A stretch of DNA of 35,697 nt from Desulfobacterales bacterium (GCA_030066155.1 JASJCE010000018.1:1-35697); one strand, 5' to 3'; counted from the first letter of the stretch, positions 16,361 through 26,017 are shown. The notes: generated from the sequence alone by a model not told the origin. Program-made: numbers and translations.

Positions 16361-16605
16361 GAAAAATATTGATGGTTCCGGGTTCCGGATTCCGGTTCAA
16401 AGGTTCCCTTCCTCGCTTTCCGACACATATCCACACTCTTAAGTCATGTCCACTTCAAGAGGATTCCGCTGTTTAATTTCTAAATTCCATGTGGTTGACT
16501 CGAAGTTGCTCAATCGGATATTATTGGTTATCCATGTCCGGCGCCATCGATAGACACATTCGAAGACCAAATGCAGACCGACTAAAAAAAGGTTGATTAT
16601 AAACC

Positions 16606-18075
16606 GTGGGACTCACCGGGGATAGACTGAAAAGAAAAGCAAGTGAGCATTTTATCCGAACGGTGAAGCGGACCATCGCCGACTACAGCATGATCGCATT
16701 CGGCGATGCGGTTCTGACCGCCGTTTCCGGAGGGCCGGATTCGATTGCGCTGGCGCACGTGCTGCATTCGCTAGCTGATGATTACGGGATTAAACTTGCT
16801 GTTGCACATTTGAATCACAAACTGCGAGATGAAGAATCGGACCGCGACGCCGAATTCGTGGCCGAGTTTTCTCGGAATCTGTGTTTACCTTTATACTCGG
16901 AAACCATAGATGTCCGTAGTTTGCAGTTAATGTCCCGTACTTCTCTCGAAGAGGCGGCACGCGAAGCGCGCTATTCTTTTTTTGCCAGTCTGGTCGAGGA
17001 ACACCGGTTCACTAAAATTGCCATCGGACACCAGAAGAACGACAATTCGGAACAGGTGTTGCTGAACCTGCTGCGAGGCAGCGGTCCATCGGGATTATCC
17101 GGTATCCGGCCGATTCGCAACGACCACATTATTCGGCCGCTTATCCGCCTTCAGCGGTCTGACATCCTCGGCTACATTGAGGAAAAGGAATTGTCCTATG
17201 TGACGGATTCATCCAATTCTGATCTGTCAATTCGGCGTAACCGTATTCGTCATCAATTGATCCCGGAATTGGAAAAAAACTACAATCCCGGGATTATAAC
17301 GGTTCTCAACCGGCTTGGCAATATCATGCAGGCCGAAGATCGATGGATTGACAGCCTGATCCAGGCGGATTTTGAGAATTGTGTTCAGATAGAGAAGCCC
17401 CACATCGCATCGCTTGATCTCAAGTGCGCCGATGAAATGGATTTGGCGGCTAAAAGACGCCTCATCAGAAAGGCGATTTACACAGTTAAAGGGGACCTGA
17501 GGCGAATTACGCTGAAGCATGTCGATGCGGTCTTGCACCTCGCCGAAACAGGATCGGCCGAGGGTAGACTGGACCTACCCGATAAAATTCAAGTTACAAA
17601 AAGAGGGACAATTCTACGCATCAACAGAACTTCAACCAGCCGCTGGAGTGCCCGGGTCGGCAAATATGATTCAGCTGCCCGGGCCTATCTCTATACTGTA
17701 GATGTTCCCGGCATTCTGCCCGTCGAGGAAGCCGGTGCCATCATCAAATTTACTGAAGTCCGTGTGGCTGACGTGCCCGATTACTCCGAAATCGGCAGAA
17801 ATCTAGCATTTTTAGACATGGATGAATTGGAGTTTCCGCTTTTCGTGCGCAACATGCGTGCCGGCGATCGGTTTTCTCCACTGGGGGTAAATGGTACGCA
17901 GAAAATAAAAAAATTCTTTACCGATCACAAAATCTACGGACAAAGGCGTCGCATGTGTCCACTTTTGGTCTGTCGTAATAAAATTATCTGGATCGCGGGT
18001 CATCGGATCGACAATTCCGTCAAAATAGTTACCAAGACCCGGCGGGTGCTCAAGGCTGAACTTTTGCTTGCTTAA
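16606..18075 (+). CDS. tilS: tRNA(Ile)-lysidine synthase TilS
   Basis: TilS converts the wobble cytidine of the CAU-anticodon isoleucine tRNA to lysidine using ATP and lysine, switching it from Met to Ile decoding. The PP-loop motif SGGPDS is at residues 41-46, followed by HLNHKLRDEESDRD and EEAAREARYSFF typical of the N-terminal catalytic domain; IAIGHQKNDNSEQVLLNLLR gives the second conserved region. The C-terminal substrate-binding domain is present (FVRNMRAGDRFSPLG, then KKFFTDHKI). At 489 residues it is a full-length two-domain form. The GTG at 16606 has AAAAAAAGG about 13 bases upstream, so the exact start is moderately sure. ftsH and folP follow. Confidence 0.96.
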   Translation: MGLTGDRLKRKASEHFIRTVKRTIADYSMIAFGDAVLTAVSGGPDSIALAHVLHSLADDYGIKLAVAHLNHKLRDEESDRDAEFVAEFSRNLCLPLYSETIDVRSLQLMSRTSLEEAAREARYSFFASLVEEHRFTKIAIGHQKNDNSEQVLLNLLRGSGPSGLSGIRPIRNDHIIRPLIRLQRSDILGYIEEKELSYVTDSSNSDLSIRRNRIRHQLIPELEKNYNPGIITVLNRLGNIMQAEDRWIDSLIQADFENCVQIEKPHIASLDLKCADEMDLAAKRRLIRKAIYTVKGDLRRITLKHVDAVLHLAETGSAEGRLDLPDKIQVTKRGTILRINRTSTSRWSARVGKYDSAARAYLYTVDVPGILPVEEAGAIIKFTEVRVADVPDYSEIGRNLAFLDMDELEFPLFVRNMRAGDRFSPLGVNGTQKIKKFFTDHKIYGQRRRMCPLLVCRNKIIWIAGHRIDNSVKIVTKTRRVLKAELLLA

Positions 18076-18319
18076 TACGCTATAATGATTACGTTTGCTT
18101 AAGCCAAAAGCCGCACAAATTTGATGCTTGATATTTAACTAAAAGTACATGATACTATTTAAAATACAGTTTACTGTCGATCGAAAATTGACATCTTCAG
18201 GTTCGCCCGCGGCAGACAAAACTAAATTTCAACCCGAATCGACGGAGCGTGGCGAATCGGGTAACATGTAATTGCAATTTTCTAAGAGCCAATCGATGCA
18301 GTTGGGGAGGTAATCACAT

Positions 18320-20185
18320 TTGAACCCGTTTTATAAAAATTTGGCTTTATGGTTAGTGATCACGTTGATGATGGTCATGCTGTACAACCTTTTCAGTCAG
18401 CAGAATATGGCTGAGACCAACATTAGCTACACCGAGTTTCTGGATATGGTCGAAAACGAGCGTGTAGCCGAGGTGGTGATCCAGGGCCAGGAGCTGTTTG
18501 TCACCGATACCGGTCGTAACCGGTTTAAAATCTTCGCTCCCCAGGACAATGATTTGATCAACATTCTTCGAAAAAAGGGGGTCATGATCAGCGCCAAGGC
18601 TCCCGCGGAAAATCCCTGGTATATGTCGGTTCTGGTATCCTGGTTTCCGATGCTGGTACTGATCGGCGTCTGGATATTTTTTATGCGTCAGATGCAGGCC
18701 GGCGGTGGAAAAGCCCTATCTTTCGGCAAGAGCCGGGCACGGCTGATGTCCGACCAATCCGAAAAAGTCACCTTTGAGGATGTCGCGGGAATTGACGAGG
18801 CCAAAGAGGAACTGGGTGAGATAGTTGAATTTCTCAGGGATCCCAAGAAGTTTACCCGCCTCGGAGGTCGAATTCCCAAGGGCGTTCTTCTGATGGGACC
18901 GCCGGGGACCGGAAAAACCCTTCTGGGACGGGCCATTGCCGGCGAGGCCGGTGTTCCCTTTTTCAGCATTAGCGGATCGGATTTCGTTGAAATGTTTGTC
19001 GGTGTTGGAGCCTCCCGGGTTAGGGATCTATTTGTACAGGGCAAAAAAAATGCCCCCTGCATCATTTTCATTGATGAAATCGATGCCGTCGGCCGCCATC
19101 GCGGGGCCGGCCTCGGGGGTGGTCACGATGAACGAGAGCAGACCCTCAACCAGCTTCTGGTTGAAATGGATGGATTCGAGTCAAACGAAGGTGTCATTCT
19201 GATTTCGGCAACCAACCGGCCTGACGTGCTGGATCCGGCCTTGCTGCGACCCGGGCGTTTTGACCGTCAGGTAGTGGTCTCCATGCCGGACATCAAGGGC
19301 CGTGAGAAAATACTGAAAGTCCACATGAAGAAAACCCCGACTGCCGGTGATGTGAACCCGCACATCCTGGCCAAAGGGACGCCCGGATTCTCGGGAGCCG
19401 ATCTGGAAAACCTGGTCAACGAGGCGGCCCTGCTGGCAGCCAAGCGCGATAAAGAAAAAATAGAGATGGTGGACTTCGAGGAATCAAAAGACAAGGTCTA
19501 TATGGGACTCGAGCGCAAGTCAAAAGTCATCAAGGAGGAAGATCGCAAGGTTACCGCATACCATGAAGGCGGACATGCCCTGGTTGCCCGATTCCTGCCC
19601 GAAACCGATGCCGTTAACAAAATTACGATCGTACCCAGAGGTCGAGCTGCAGGCGTCACCTGGTTCCTGCCGGAAGAGCGCGATTTCAGGTTTAAGGATC
19701 AGCTTCAAAGTGAACTGGCCGTGGCTTTCGGCGGACGGGTCGCAGAGGAGATTACATTTAACCGTATCAGCACCGGCGCCGCCAATGATATCAAACAAGC
19801 GACCGACCTGGCCCAGACGATGATCAGAACCTGGGGTATGAGCGAAAAGCTGGGGCCGTTGTCCTATGCCAAAGGTGAAGAACAGGTTTTTTTAGGCCGG
19901 GAGATCGCTCAGCACCGGGATTATTCGGAGGCCACCGCCCAAAAAATTGACGATGAGATCAATAAACTGATCAACGATGCCTATCAATGTGCCACGGATG
20001 TGTTGAAAGAAAATATGGACATCCTGCACAAGCTGGCAGATGAACTGCTTGAGAAGGAAACCGTCATGGGCAAAGAACTGGATGAGCTAATTTTGGCGTT
20101 GAGACCCGGCATCGACCTGCCATCAAAAAGTCTTGATGACCTGGATCAGGAAGAGAGGGGGCAGGCCGCCTCAGAACCGTCCTGA
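18320..20185 (+). CDS. ftsH: ATP-dependent zinc metalloprotease FtsH
   Basis: The 621-residue membrane-anchored AAA+ protease degrades misfolded membrane proteins and selected regulators. Two membrane helices (about 8-26 and 103-122) flank a small periplasmic domain. The AAA module has Walker A GPPGTGKT (193-200), Walker [12 protein letters not shown] (248-258), and the second region of homology [10 protein letters not shown] (307-316). The zinc site is HEGGH (415-419) where most members have HEAGH; the HExxH ligands are kept, and the third zinc ligand region follows in [12 protein letters not shown]. Start codon is TTG at 18320, chosen by GGGGAGG at 18304-18310. It lies 244 bp after tilS, with no gene between. 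Confidence 0.98.
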   Translation: MNPFYKNLALWLVITLMMVMLYNLFSQQNMAETNISYTEFLDMVENERVAEVVIQGQELFVTDTGRNRFKIFAPQDNDLINILRKKGVMISAKAPAENPWYMSVLVSWFPMLVLIGVWIFFMRQMQAGGGKALSFGKSRARLMSDQSEKVTFEDVAGIDEAKEELGEIVEFLRDPKKFTRLGGRIPKGVLLMGPPGTGKTLLGRAIAGEAGVPFFSISGSDFVEMFVGVGASRVRDLFVQGKKNAPCIIFIDEIDAVGRHRGAGLGGGHDEREQTLNQLLVEMDGFESNEGVILISATNRPDVLDPALLRPGRFDRQVVVSMPDIKGREKILKVHMKKTPTAGDVNPHILAKGTPGFSGADLENLVNEAALLAAKRDKEKIEMVDFEESKDKVYMGLERKSKVIKEEDRKVTAYHEGGHALVARFLPETDAVNKITIVPRGRAAGVTWFLPEERDFRFKDQLQSELAVAFGGRVAEEITFNRISTGAANDIKQATDLAQTMIRTWGMSEKLGPLSYAKGEEQVFLGREIAQHRDYSEATAQKIDDEINKLINDAYQCATDVLKENMDILHKLADELLEKETVMGKELDELILALRPGIDLPSKSLDDLDQEERGQAASEPS

Positions 20186-20350
20186 TATTATACAGCCTAC
20201 CAAACTTTCCAATTGTTTGAATGAATAGCGGGCGGCCCGGGGAAATCGAGCATTCGAGCATGAGAGTCGCTGTGTACCCTCTATATACTCAAGAAACCTG
20301 AATCAGCGGAATAGAAATTCAGTTTGGGATAAAGAGGTCGTTCTGTATCG

Positions 20351-21235
20351 ATGAGCGCCCGTAAATTATATCATCTCACCTGGCCGGGACATTCTTTAGA
20401 GCTTGGGTCTGAAACGCTAATTATGGGGGTCGTGAACGTGACCCCCGATTCGTTTTCCGACGGCGGGCGGTTTTTGGATTCTGATAACGCTGTGGCCCAG
20501 GGAGTTAAGCTGGCGAAAGAGGGCGCCGCTATTATCGATATTGGCGGGGAATCTACCCGGCCGTTTTCCGACCCTGTTTCAGTTGATGAAGAAGTCCGCC
20601 GAGTCGTTCCAGTAATCAAAAACCTCTCCCGCCGCATCTCCATTCCCATCTCCATCGATACCACCAAAGCCCCGGTTGCACGACAGGCGATCGAGGCCGG
20701 CGCCTCCATTATTAACGACGTGGCCGCATTGCGGTTCGATCCTGAGCTCGCAACGGTAGCCGTCGAATTCGATGTTCCGGTCATTTTGATGCACATGCTG
20801 GGCGAGCCCAGGACGATGCAACAGTCCCCTCACTACGATGATCCCGTTCGGGAAATTCGAGAATTTTTGGAAGATGCCCTTAAAAGGGCTCAACAGTTGG
20901 GGATATCTTCGGATAAGTTGATCGTCGATCCCGGGATTGGTTTCGGCAAAACCATCAACCACAATCTATTGCTGATCAAGCATTTGAGCGATTTCCAAAC
21001 GTTGGACTGCCCGATTTTGGTCGGTGCGTCCCGCAAATCCTTCATTCGAAGCCTTCTGAAAAATGAGCGGGAGGATGACTTGCAGCCCGATCTGCCGATC
21101 GTTGAGACCGGATCATGGGCGGCTGCCGCCGCCGCCGCATTGAACGGCGCCCACATCGTGCGGGTACACGATGTTGCCGCTACCGCGGCAACTGTAAAAA
21201 TCATCGATGCGATAGTTAATGCAGATAACAGATAG
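20351..21235 (+). CDS. folP: Dihydropteroate synthase
   Basis: FolP joins para-aminobenzoate to dihydropterin pyrophosphate in folate synthesis and is the sulfonamide target. The 294-residue TIM barrel shows MGVVNVTPDSFSDGGRF (about 25-41), IIDIGGESTRP, ISIDTTKAPVARQA, LMHMLGEPRTMQ, VDPGIGFGKT and LVGASRKSFI, all hallmark strands. AAGAGG lies about 13 bases before the ATG. It follows ftsH by 165 bp on the same strand. The glmM and cdaA genes that often follow in other species are not here. Confidence 0.98.
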   Translation: MSARKLYHLTWPGHSLELGSETLIMGVVNVTPDSFSDGGRFLDSDNAVAQGVKLAKEGAAIIDIGGESTRPFSDPVSVDEEVRRVVPVIKNLSRRISIPISIDTTKAPVARQAIEAGASIINDVAALRFDPELATVAVEFDVPVILMHMLGEPRTMQQSPHYDDPVREIREFLEDALKRAQQLGISSDKLIVDPGIGFGKTINHNLLLIKHLSDFQTLDCPILVGASRKSFIRSLLKNEREDDLQPDLPIVETGSWAAAAAAALNGAHIVRVHDVAATAATVKIIDAIVNADNR

Positions 21236-21310
21236 CAGAGGACAGAGCAGGGAAGTCGGAATTTGGAATGCGGAATTTGGAAATGTTCCGTCAGAATCAC
21301 ATGACCGATG
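21236..21310. repeat. Short degenerate direct repeats after folP
   Basis: Reiterated words (CGGAATTTGGAATG then CGGAATTTGGAAATG, and AACAGATAGCAGAGGACAGAG) fill the gap after the folP stop. The style matches the other degenerate repeats in the window. Confidence 0.4.
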
Positions 21311-21374
21311 ACACATCTTCGATAACGTACTTAATTGATCGGCTTTTGCAGTTTTAGGACAATGCTGGTTGGTT

Positions 21375-21533
21375 CTAATCCAGTTGAAGGGCTTTTTCCA
21401 GTTCGGCGATTTCGGCCTCGATGCTCTCTTTTTCATCAGGGCCAAGCATCTCCTCCTTCATTCGCTTTTTTAATCCAAGCAGGCGCATTTCCTCGCGGTA
21501 GTCGCCGCAGGTATACGTGTTTTCAAGCGGCAT
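21375..21533 (-). CDS. Small charged conserved-looking protein (52 residues)
   Basis: A minus-strand frame from ATG 21531-21533 to TAG 21375-21377 encodes 52 residues: MPLENTYTCGDYREEM, LGLKKRMKEEML, GPDEKESIEAEIAELEKALQ, LD. It is rich in Glu, Lys and Leu and predicted to be helical, with a heptad-like C-terminal half. The ribosome site is weak (AGAG). Codon content looks like real coding sequence (no repeats, few rare words), and it sits 42 bp downstream of the zinc-ribbon/receiver-like gene on the same strand. Function unknown. Confidence 0.6.
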   Translation of the reverse strand: MPLENTYTCGDYREEMRLLGLKKRMKEEMLGPDEKESIEAEIAELEKALQLD

Positions 21534-21575
21534 ACTCTAAAACTCAATAAACTAAGTAAACTCAATAAACCAGAA

Positions 21576-22223
21576 TTATATCCGGCCGGTTTCCTTCAGG
21601 GTTTCCTTATAGACCCGGTAAAACAATTCCATATCCGTAATGCCGCGGCTCAGTATCTTGCCGATATCCTCAATATTTTTGATGTTGACGATGAGATTGA
21701 CACTGGCGTGGAATGCCATCATGTTGTCCATTGTGCGGTAACGATTACTGATCATGGCCACGAAAATTTTGCGGCGGACCTGCATGGACAGGCGTTCCAC
21801 ATAAATCAAGACACCGTTCGAATCGGGATTTTTTGTATCAAAGCTTTCGTTAATAACGATCAAATCGTAGACGTGATACCGCATCCTTTTAAGAGCGTCC
21901 CGGGCGTTCTCGGCAATGGTAATTTGATAGTCCATAAGATTCAGCGCATTCTGAATGGTGTTGCGAGCCAGGGGATTTTGCTCGCACAACAACGCGGTCA
22001 ATCCTTCCTCTTCGATAAAATCAAAGGGCTTGTCGGTCGCATCATAAGTGCCGTTGTCACTGGACTGTTCAAACCCATGCATTTTTCCGCCGGACGCCTT
22101 GGCCGGATCGATTGAAATCCGGACCTTGCATTTCGGGCAGGGCAGATTGGTCACTCGCCCAACGGGGAGTTTGCCATCAGGGATCCGAAATTTACTCGAA
22201 CATTTGTTGCAAACGATGTTCAT
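21576..22223 (-). CDS. Zinc-ribbon protein with receiver-like domain
   Basis: The 215-residue protein starts with an MJ0042-type zinc ribbon (CNKCSSKFRIPDGKLP, then PCPKCK; four cysteines in residues 5-32), a linker of about 40 residues, and a domain from about 75 to 195 resembling a response-regulator receiver fold (LTALLCEQNPLARNTIQNAL, YDLIVINESF). The usual phosphorylated Asp is not clear: Asn or Asp in VINES/FDTKN takes that place, so it may not be phosphorylated. It lies on the same strand as the two pilT-type genes, 389 bp downstream of the second. A regulatory or scaffold role in pilus-linked motility is possible but unproven. Confidence 0.75.
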   Translation of the reverse strand: MNIVCNKCSSKFRIPDGKLPVGRVTNLPCPKCKVRISIDPAKASGGKMHGFEQSSDNGTYDATDKPFDFIEEEGLTALLCEQNPLARNTIQNALNLMDYQITIAENARDALKRMRYHVYDLIVINESFDTKNPDSNGVLIYVERLSMQVRRKIFVAMISNRYRTMDNMMAFHASVNLIVNIKNIEDIGKILSRGITDMELFYRVYKETLKETGRI

Positions 22224-22340
22224 AGGTACCTATTCTTTATTTTTGTTTTTGCCTGGTAATTGCGGCCGAATCCGGGCTCGTGTGAAACTTCAAATAGATG
22301 AAGATATGTGGAATGGATTCTATTTTTATTATTTTATTCA

Positions 22341-22437
22341 GACAGGATTAACAGGATTATCAGGAATTTTTTCGCCTGCGGCGAGGGGCCTTTCGGCCGA
22401 AGGCCGTATTATCCCAACGATCCTGTTGATCCTGTCC
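22341..22437. repeat. GC-cored inverted repeat (CAGGATTAACAGGAT family)
   Basis: GACAGGATTAACAGGAT (22341-22357) faces ATCCTGTTGATCCTGTC (22420-22436), pairing with one or two mismatches; the centre contains a GC-rich hairpin, GGCCTTTCGGCCGAAGGCC. It is flanked by A/T tracts. It stands alone in a 389-bp gap between the pilU-like gene and the zinc-ribbon gene and could act as a terminator or be a small dispersed element. Confidence 0.7.
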
Positions 22438-22612
22438 AATTATTTATTTTTAAGATAAGAATCCATTCCTCTTTTTCTTTAAAAATCTATAGTTTTTTAT
22501 TTGATCAGACTGGCCTTTTTTTGGACAGAGGCGGCGTTTATATGTAAATGCTTAAAATTAAGTCTCGCTGTCCGATTACTTCTGTAGAACGACAACTCTC
22601 AATCTAGACGTC

Positions 22613-23779
22613 TTACATCGCTTTATTGTAGGCCCGATCGATTTCCAGTTTTTCAATATCGGTGGTTGCCTCCCCGCGGGAACTCTTAATGGCGTCGATG
22701 CCGCGGCCTACAATTCCCCTCTGGGAAGCATAGGTCATGGCGGTCTGCTGGGTGACCAGGCCTTCTTCGAATAGTCCGACCAAATGCTGGTCGAAGGTGG
22801 TCATACCAAAAGCGGTGCTGGACTCCATGATTTCATAGAAGGATCTTCCCTCTGATTCCCCGTTCAATATCGCATCCTGGACCCGCATGTTGGTTCCCAA
22901 TATCTCAAAGGTGGCAACCCGTCCACCCCCGATTTTTGGCAGCAGTCGCTGACAGACGATCCAGCGAACTGCATCGGCCAGGCGAATGCGGATCTGGCGC
23001 TCATCTTCATTCGGAAACATGCCGATGATACGGTTGATGGTGGAGCCGGCGTCAACCGTATGCAGCGTGGTCAACACGAGATGGCCGGTCTCGGCTGCAC
23101 TGAGGCCGATTTCGACGGTTTCCTTGTCCCGCATTTCACCGACCAGTATGACCTTGGGGGCCTGACGCAGTGCCGCGCGCAGGCCGTTAGCATATGTATT
23201 AAAATCCAGTCCGAGCTCGCGCTGGTTAAATGTCGATTTCTTATGGGGATGCTGATATTCGACCGGATCTTCCAGGGTGATGATGTGAACGGATTTGGTT
23301 TCGTTGATCTGGTCCAGGATTGCCGCCAGGGTCGTCGTTTTGCCGGATCCCGTTGCGCCGGTTACAAATACGAGGCCGTTGATATCCTTTGCAATATTAT
23401 ACATGGTTTTCGGCAAACCCCGTTCCTCAATGGTTGGAATCTTGGATTCCAGTTTCCTCAATACGATCGAGATGTTGGCACCCTGGGAGAAAATGTTGAC
23501 CCGGAAGCGAGCTTTTCCGGGCAAGCCGTAGGAGAGGTCGCACGAACCCGTGTTCAGCAGGGCCTCGGTCAACCGACGATCCTGGTTGATCAGGTTCAAG
23601 GCCAGAATCTCGGTCTGGAAAGGCGTCAGCGCTTTAAAGCTGGGCTTAATTTCAACCGGGATCAGTTCTCCGGCACTTTCAACCTGCATGGGTTTACCCA
23701 CAGTGAAATTCAGGTCAGACACATCCCGATGATAGTCCAACATTCTTACCAGTATATGGTCGATTTCCTGTTTTTTCAT
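22613..23779 (-). CDS. Type IV pilus retraction-type ATPase, PilT/PilU family (second copy)
   Basis: The 388-residue cytoplasmic hexameric ATPase belongs to the secretion ATPase superfamily. It has Walker A GATGSGKTT (141-149), the Asp box IITLEDPVEY, Walker B-like VILVGEMRD, and the His box GHLVLTTLHTVDA. The PilT-specific IRNLIRE helix is replaced by VQDAILNGE, and the C-terminus is longer, so it resembles PilU or accessory PilT2 proteins rather than the main retraction motor. Start ATG 23779. It follows pilT by 105 bp on the same strand and probably cooperates with it in pilus disassembly. Confidence 0.93.
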   Translation of the reverse strand: MKKQEIDHILVRMLDYHRDVSDLNFTVGKPMQVESAGELIPVEIKPSFKALTPFQTEILALNLINQDRRLTEALLNTGSCDLSYGLPGKARFRVNIFSQGANISIVLRKLESKIPTIEERGLPKTMYNIAKDINGLVFVTGATGSGKTTTLAAILDQINETKSVHIITLEDPVEYQHPHKKSTFNQRELGLDFNTYANGLRAALRQAPKVILVGEMRDKETVEIGLSAAETGHLVLTTLHTVDAGSTINRIIGMFPNEDERQIRIRLADAVRWIVCQRLLPKIGGGRVATFEILGTNMRVQDAILNGESEGRSFYEIMESSTAFGMTTFDQHLVGLFEEGLVTQQTAMTYASQRGIVGRGIDAIKSSRGEATTDIEKLEIDRAYNKAM

Positions 23780-23884
23780 TTTTCTACTTCAAATTATAAA
23801 AAGAATGTTCCAGCGGTGCATTACATGATTGATAATTGCCGATCACACTATTCATTATATCACTAATCTTCAAATTATCCCAAA

Positions 23885-24967
23885 TTATGCCTCTGTAAAA
23901 TCAGCCGGCGGGGCGGTGAGCAGCGGCCGGAAACGCCCCTTCTCATTTGCTTTGGCATAGGCTTCGTCGGCGCCGACCATCCCCTTTTTGTAAAGTTCCA
24001 TAATAGAATCATCGAGGAGGACCATGCCGTATTTTTTACCGGTTTGAATCATGGACGGGATCTGATGGGTTTTGGCTTCCCGGATCAGATTTCTCACCGC
24101 CGGACTGGCAATCAGGATCTCCAGGGCAACCACCCGTCCTTTGCGATCGATGCGTTTGAACAGCACCTGGGCAATAACAGCCCGCAAACCATCGGAGAGT
24201 GTCGAGCGGATGAGAGGCTGTTCATGGGATGGGAAAACCTCGATTACCCGGTCGACGGTTTTGTAGGCACTGGAGGTATGCAAGGTGGAAAATACCAGAT
24301 GACCGGTGGATGCAGCTTCCACTGCCAGGGAGATAGTTTCGAGATCCCGCATTTCACCTACCAGGATGATATCCGGATCCTCACGCAGGGCGCCGCGCAG
24401 GGCGGTTGAGAACGAATTCGTGTGAACGCCGACCTCACGATGATTGACAATGCAACCCTGGCTTTTATGGACAAATTCGATAGGGTCTTCCACCGTAATG
24501 ATGTGGTCTTTGCGGACCCGATTGGCAACGTCGATAATTGCGGCCAGGGTCGTGGATTTGCCGCTGCCGGTGGGCCCGGTGACGAGCACCAAGCCACGCG
24601 GCAGAGAAGCCAGCTTTGACACGACCGGCGGAAGCCCCAGCTGATCGGCGGTCATGATGGCACTGGGGATTTCCCTGAAAACAGCCCCGACGCCGTTGCT
24701 CTGCATAAAAAAATTAGCGCGGTATCGGGCCAGACCCGGTATTTCGTAGCCAAAATCGATATCCCCGCTTTCTTCGAATTCCTTGATTTTCTGCTCGGGT
24801 GCGATTTCGTAGAGCATGCCCCTGAGGTCATCATTATCCAGAACTTTATATTTTACCCGTTCGATTTCACCTCGAATCCTAAGGGCCGGCGGCAGGCCGG
24901 CGGCCAGGTGCAGGTCGGAAGCCCCCTGCTCATTCATCAATTTAAAAAACGCATCGATTTTCGCCAT
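23885..24967 (-). CDS. pilT: Twitching motility ATPase PilT
   Basis: PilT powers type IV pilus retraction at the inner-membrane base. The 360-residue protein shows an N-terminal PAS-like domain (ASDLHLAAGLPPALRIRGE), Walker A GPTGSGKST (131-139), Asp box IITVEDPIEF, Walker B DIILVGEMRD, His box GHLVFSTLHTSSA, and the PilT hallmark PAVRNLIREAKTHQI near residue 285. Length matches the family. GGGAG lies about 8 bases before the ATG. It is between divIVA and the second ATPase in a leftward group. Confidence 0.96.
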   Translation of the reverse strand: MAKIDAFFKLMNEQGASDLHLAAGLPPALRIRGEIERVKYKVLDNDDLRGMLYEIAPEQKIKEFEESGDIDFGYEIPGLARYRANFFMQSNGVGAVFREIPSAIMTADQLGLPPVVSKLASLPRGLVLVTGPTGSGKSTTLAAIIDVANRVRKDHIITVEDPIEFVHKSQGCIVNHREVGVHTNSFSTALRGALREDPDIILVGEMRDLETISLAVEAASTGHLVFSTLHTSSAYKTVDRVIEVFPSHEQPLIRSTLSDGLRAVIAQVLFKRIDRKGRVVALEILIASPAVRNLIREAKTHQIPSMIQTGKKYGMVLLDDSIMELYKKGMVGADEAYAKANEKGRFRPLLTAPPADFTEA

Positions 24968-25007
24968 TCAATACTCCCGCAATTAACCCATCGTCGCTTA
25001 AAAAAAA

Positions 25008-25172
25008 TTTTACCACGGAATTACGCGGATAATCTGCAGATCGAGCCGGAAGTTGCCGCCACGCGCTGAAGGCCTGGCGGCTGTCCGGTTGATTCCTTGC
25101 GGCCAGGGTTTGCAGACGTTTACTGTCCGGCAGAACGTGAGTCTGGCCGCGCTAATCCGGGTCTTTCTGTGG
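25008..25172. repeat. Decayed inverted repeat (ACCACGGAATTACGCGGAT family)
   Basis: The 226-bp gap between divIVA and pilT starts with TTTACCACGGAATTACGCGGATAATC-like sequence and ends with CTAATCCGGGTCTTTCTGTGGTTAT-like sequence, imperfect reverse complements of each other (read as short pieces, ACCACGGA and TCTGTGGT). The centre is GC-rich with no open frame of note. Confidence 0.45.
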
Positions 25173-25193
25173 TTATTTGTTCAGTTCGTTATA

Positions 25194-25697
25194 TTACGTT
25201 GCTTGTTTGAGTACTTTTAGCTTGGCATCCTCCTCGTCCATTTCTTTGGTGCCGTCTTTGCTGATTTCAAGCAGTTTACTGTGCGACTCGATAATTGAGC
25301 TGATCTGTACTTCGATTTGCATGCGTTGTCGCTTTAATTCCGAAATATCCTCGTGCAACTGGGCTAAACGGTTGTGGGCTTTGTTTAAAATCTTTTCAGC
25401 CTTGACCTCGGCTTCGGCAATGATCAACTCAGCCGATTTCCGGGCATTGTCTTTCATTTGATCCAGGACCTTCTGCGAGTTTAACAAGGCCCGCTTAAAT
25501 GTTTCCTCTCGCTTGCGGTAACCCTGGATTTCAAGTCCAAGTCGTCTGACCTCTTCCTGCAAATCCTTCTGGGTCCTTTGCAAACTCTCAAAAGAATTTG
25601 CCAGCTGTTCGAGGAATGCATCCACTTCACGGATGTCGAAACCACGAAATTTGGTTTTAAACTTCTGCTGCTGGATATCAAGGGGAGTGATGTTCAT
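25194..25697 (-). CDS. DivIVA-domain cell polarity/division protein
   Basis: The 167-residue protein opens with the DivIVA lipid-binding signature, ITPLDIQQQKFKTKFRGFDIREVDAFLEQLA, including the Phe/Arg/Gly loop that inserts into curved membrane. The rest is a continuous coiled coil to about residue 150. DivIVA marks poles and septa in Gram-positives; related proteins occur in Desulfobacterota. It is 20 bp downstream of yggT, an order also common in Firmicutes, so these are co-transcribed. Its closeness to pilT hints at placing pilus machines at the pole, but this is inference. Confidence 0.93.
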   Translation of the reverse strand: MNITPLDIQQQKFKTKFRGFDIREVDAFLEQLANSFESLQRTQKDLQEEVRRLGLEIQGYRKREETFKRALLNSQKVLDQMKDNARKSAELIIAEAEVKAEKILNKAHNRLAQLHEDISELKRQRMQIEVQISSIIESHSKLLEISKDGTKEMDEEDAKLKVLKQAT

Positions 25698-25717
25698 CTG
25701 TTTGCCTGCCTTTCCGT

Positions 25718-26017
25718 TCAGTGCAACGTAACCGCGAACTGGTAAATACTCTGGACCACAAATTGTTGCAGAAAAATGACGGCCAAAAGAATGATGATCG
25801 GAGAAAAATCAATGCCGCCGAAATTCAGCGGGATTCTTCTGCGCACCTGGTAAAGCACGGGCTCGGTAACATTGTGAATAAAGCGCACAATTGGGTTGTA
25901 GGGATCCGGACTGACCCATGACAAAATAGCGCGGGCAATAACAATCCACATGAAGATTGTCAGGGCGATGTCCAGGACTTTTGCGACGGCGACCAGTAAA
26001 TTACTAAACACATACAT
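25718..26017 (-). CDS. YggT family membrane protein
   Basis: The 99-residue protein has two hydrophobic helices (about 5-32 and 68-92) and the family motif IVIARAILSWVSPDPYNPIVRFIHNVTEPVL, with LNFGGIDFSPIIILLAVIFLQ following. YggT (CcmK3/SepG-like) proteins are linked to membrane or division-site functions and osmotic tolerance, but their exact role is unclear. It precedes divIVA by 20 bp and is first in the leftward group. Confidence 0.93.
   Translation of the reverse strand: MYVFSNLLVAVAKVLDIALTIFMWIVIARAILSWVSPDPYNPIVRFIHNVTEPVLYQVRRRIPLNFGGIDFSPIIILLAVIFLQQFVVQSIYQFAVTLH

Noticed and set aside
16051-16476. A long plus-strand open frame over the SRP RNA gene
   Set aside because: It is antisense to a structured RNA with conserved SRP core, has no ribosome site and no family resemblance.
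18233-18264. CCCGAATCG and CGAATCGGG inverted pair before ftsH considered as an operator
   Set aside because: The arms mismatch internally and lie far from any clear promoter; too weak to list as a feature.
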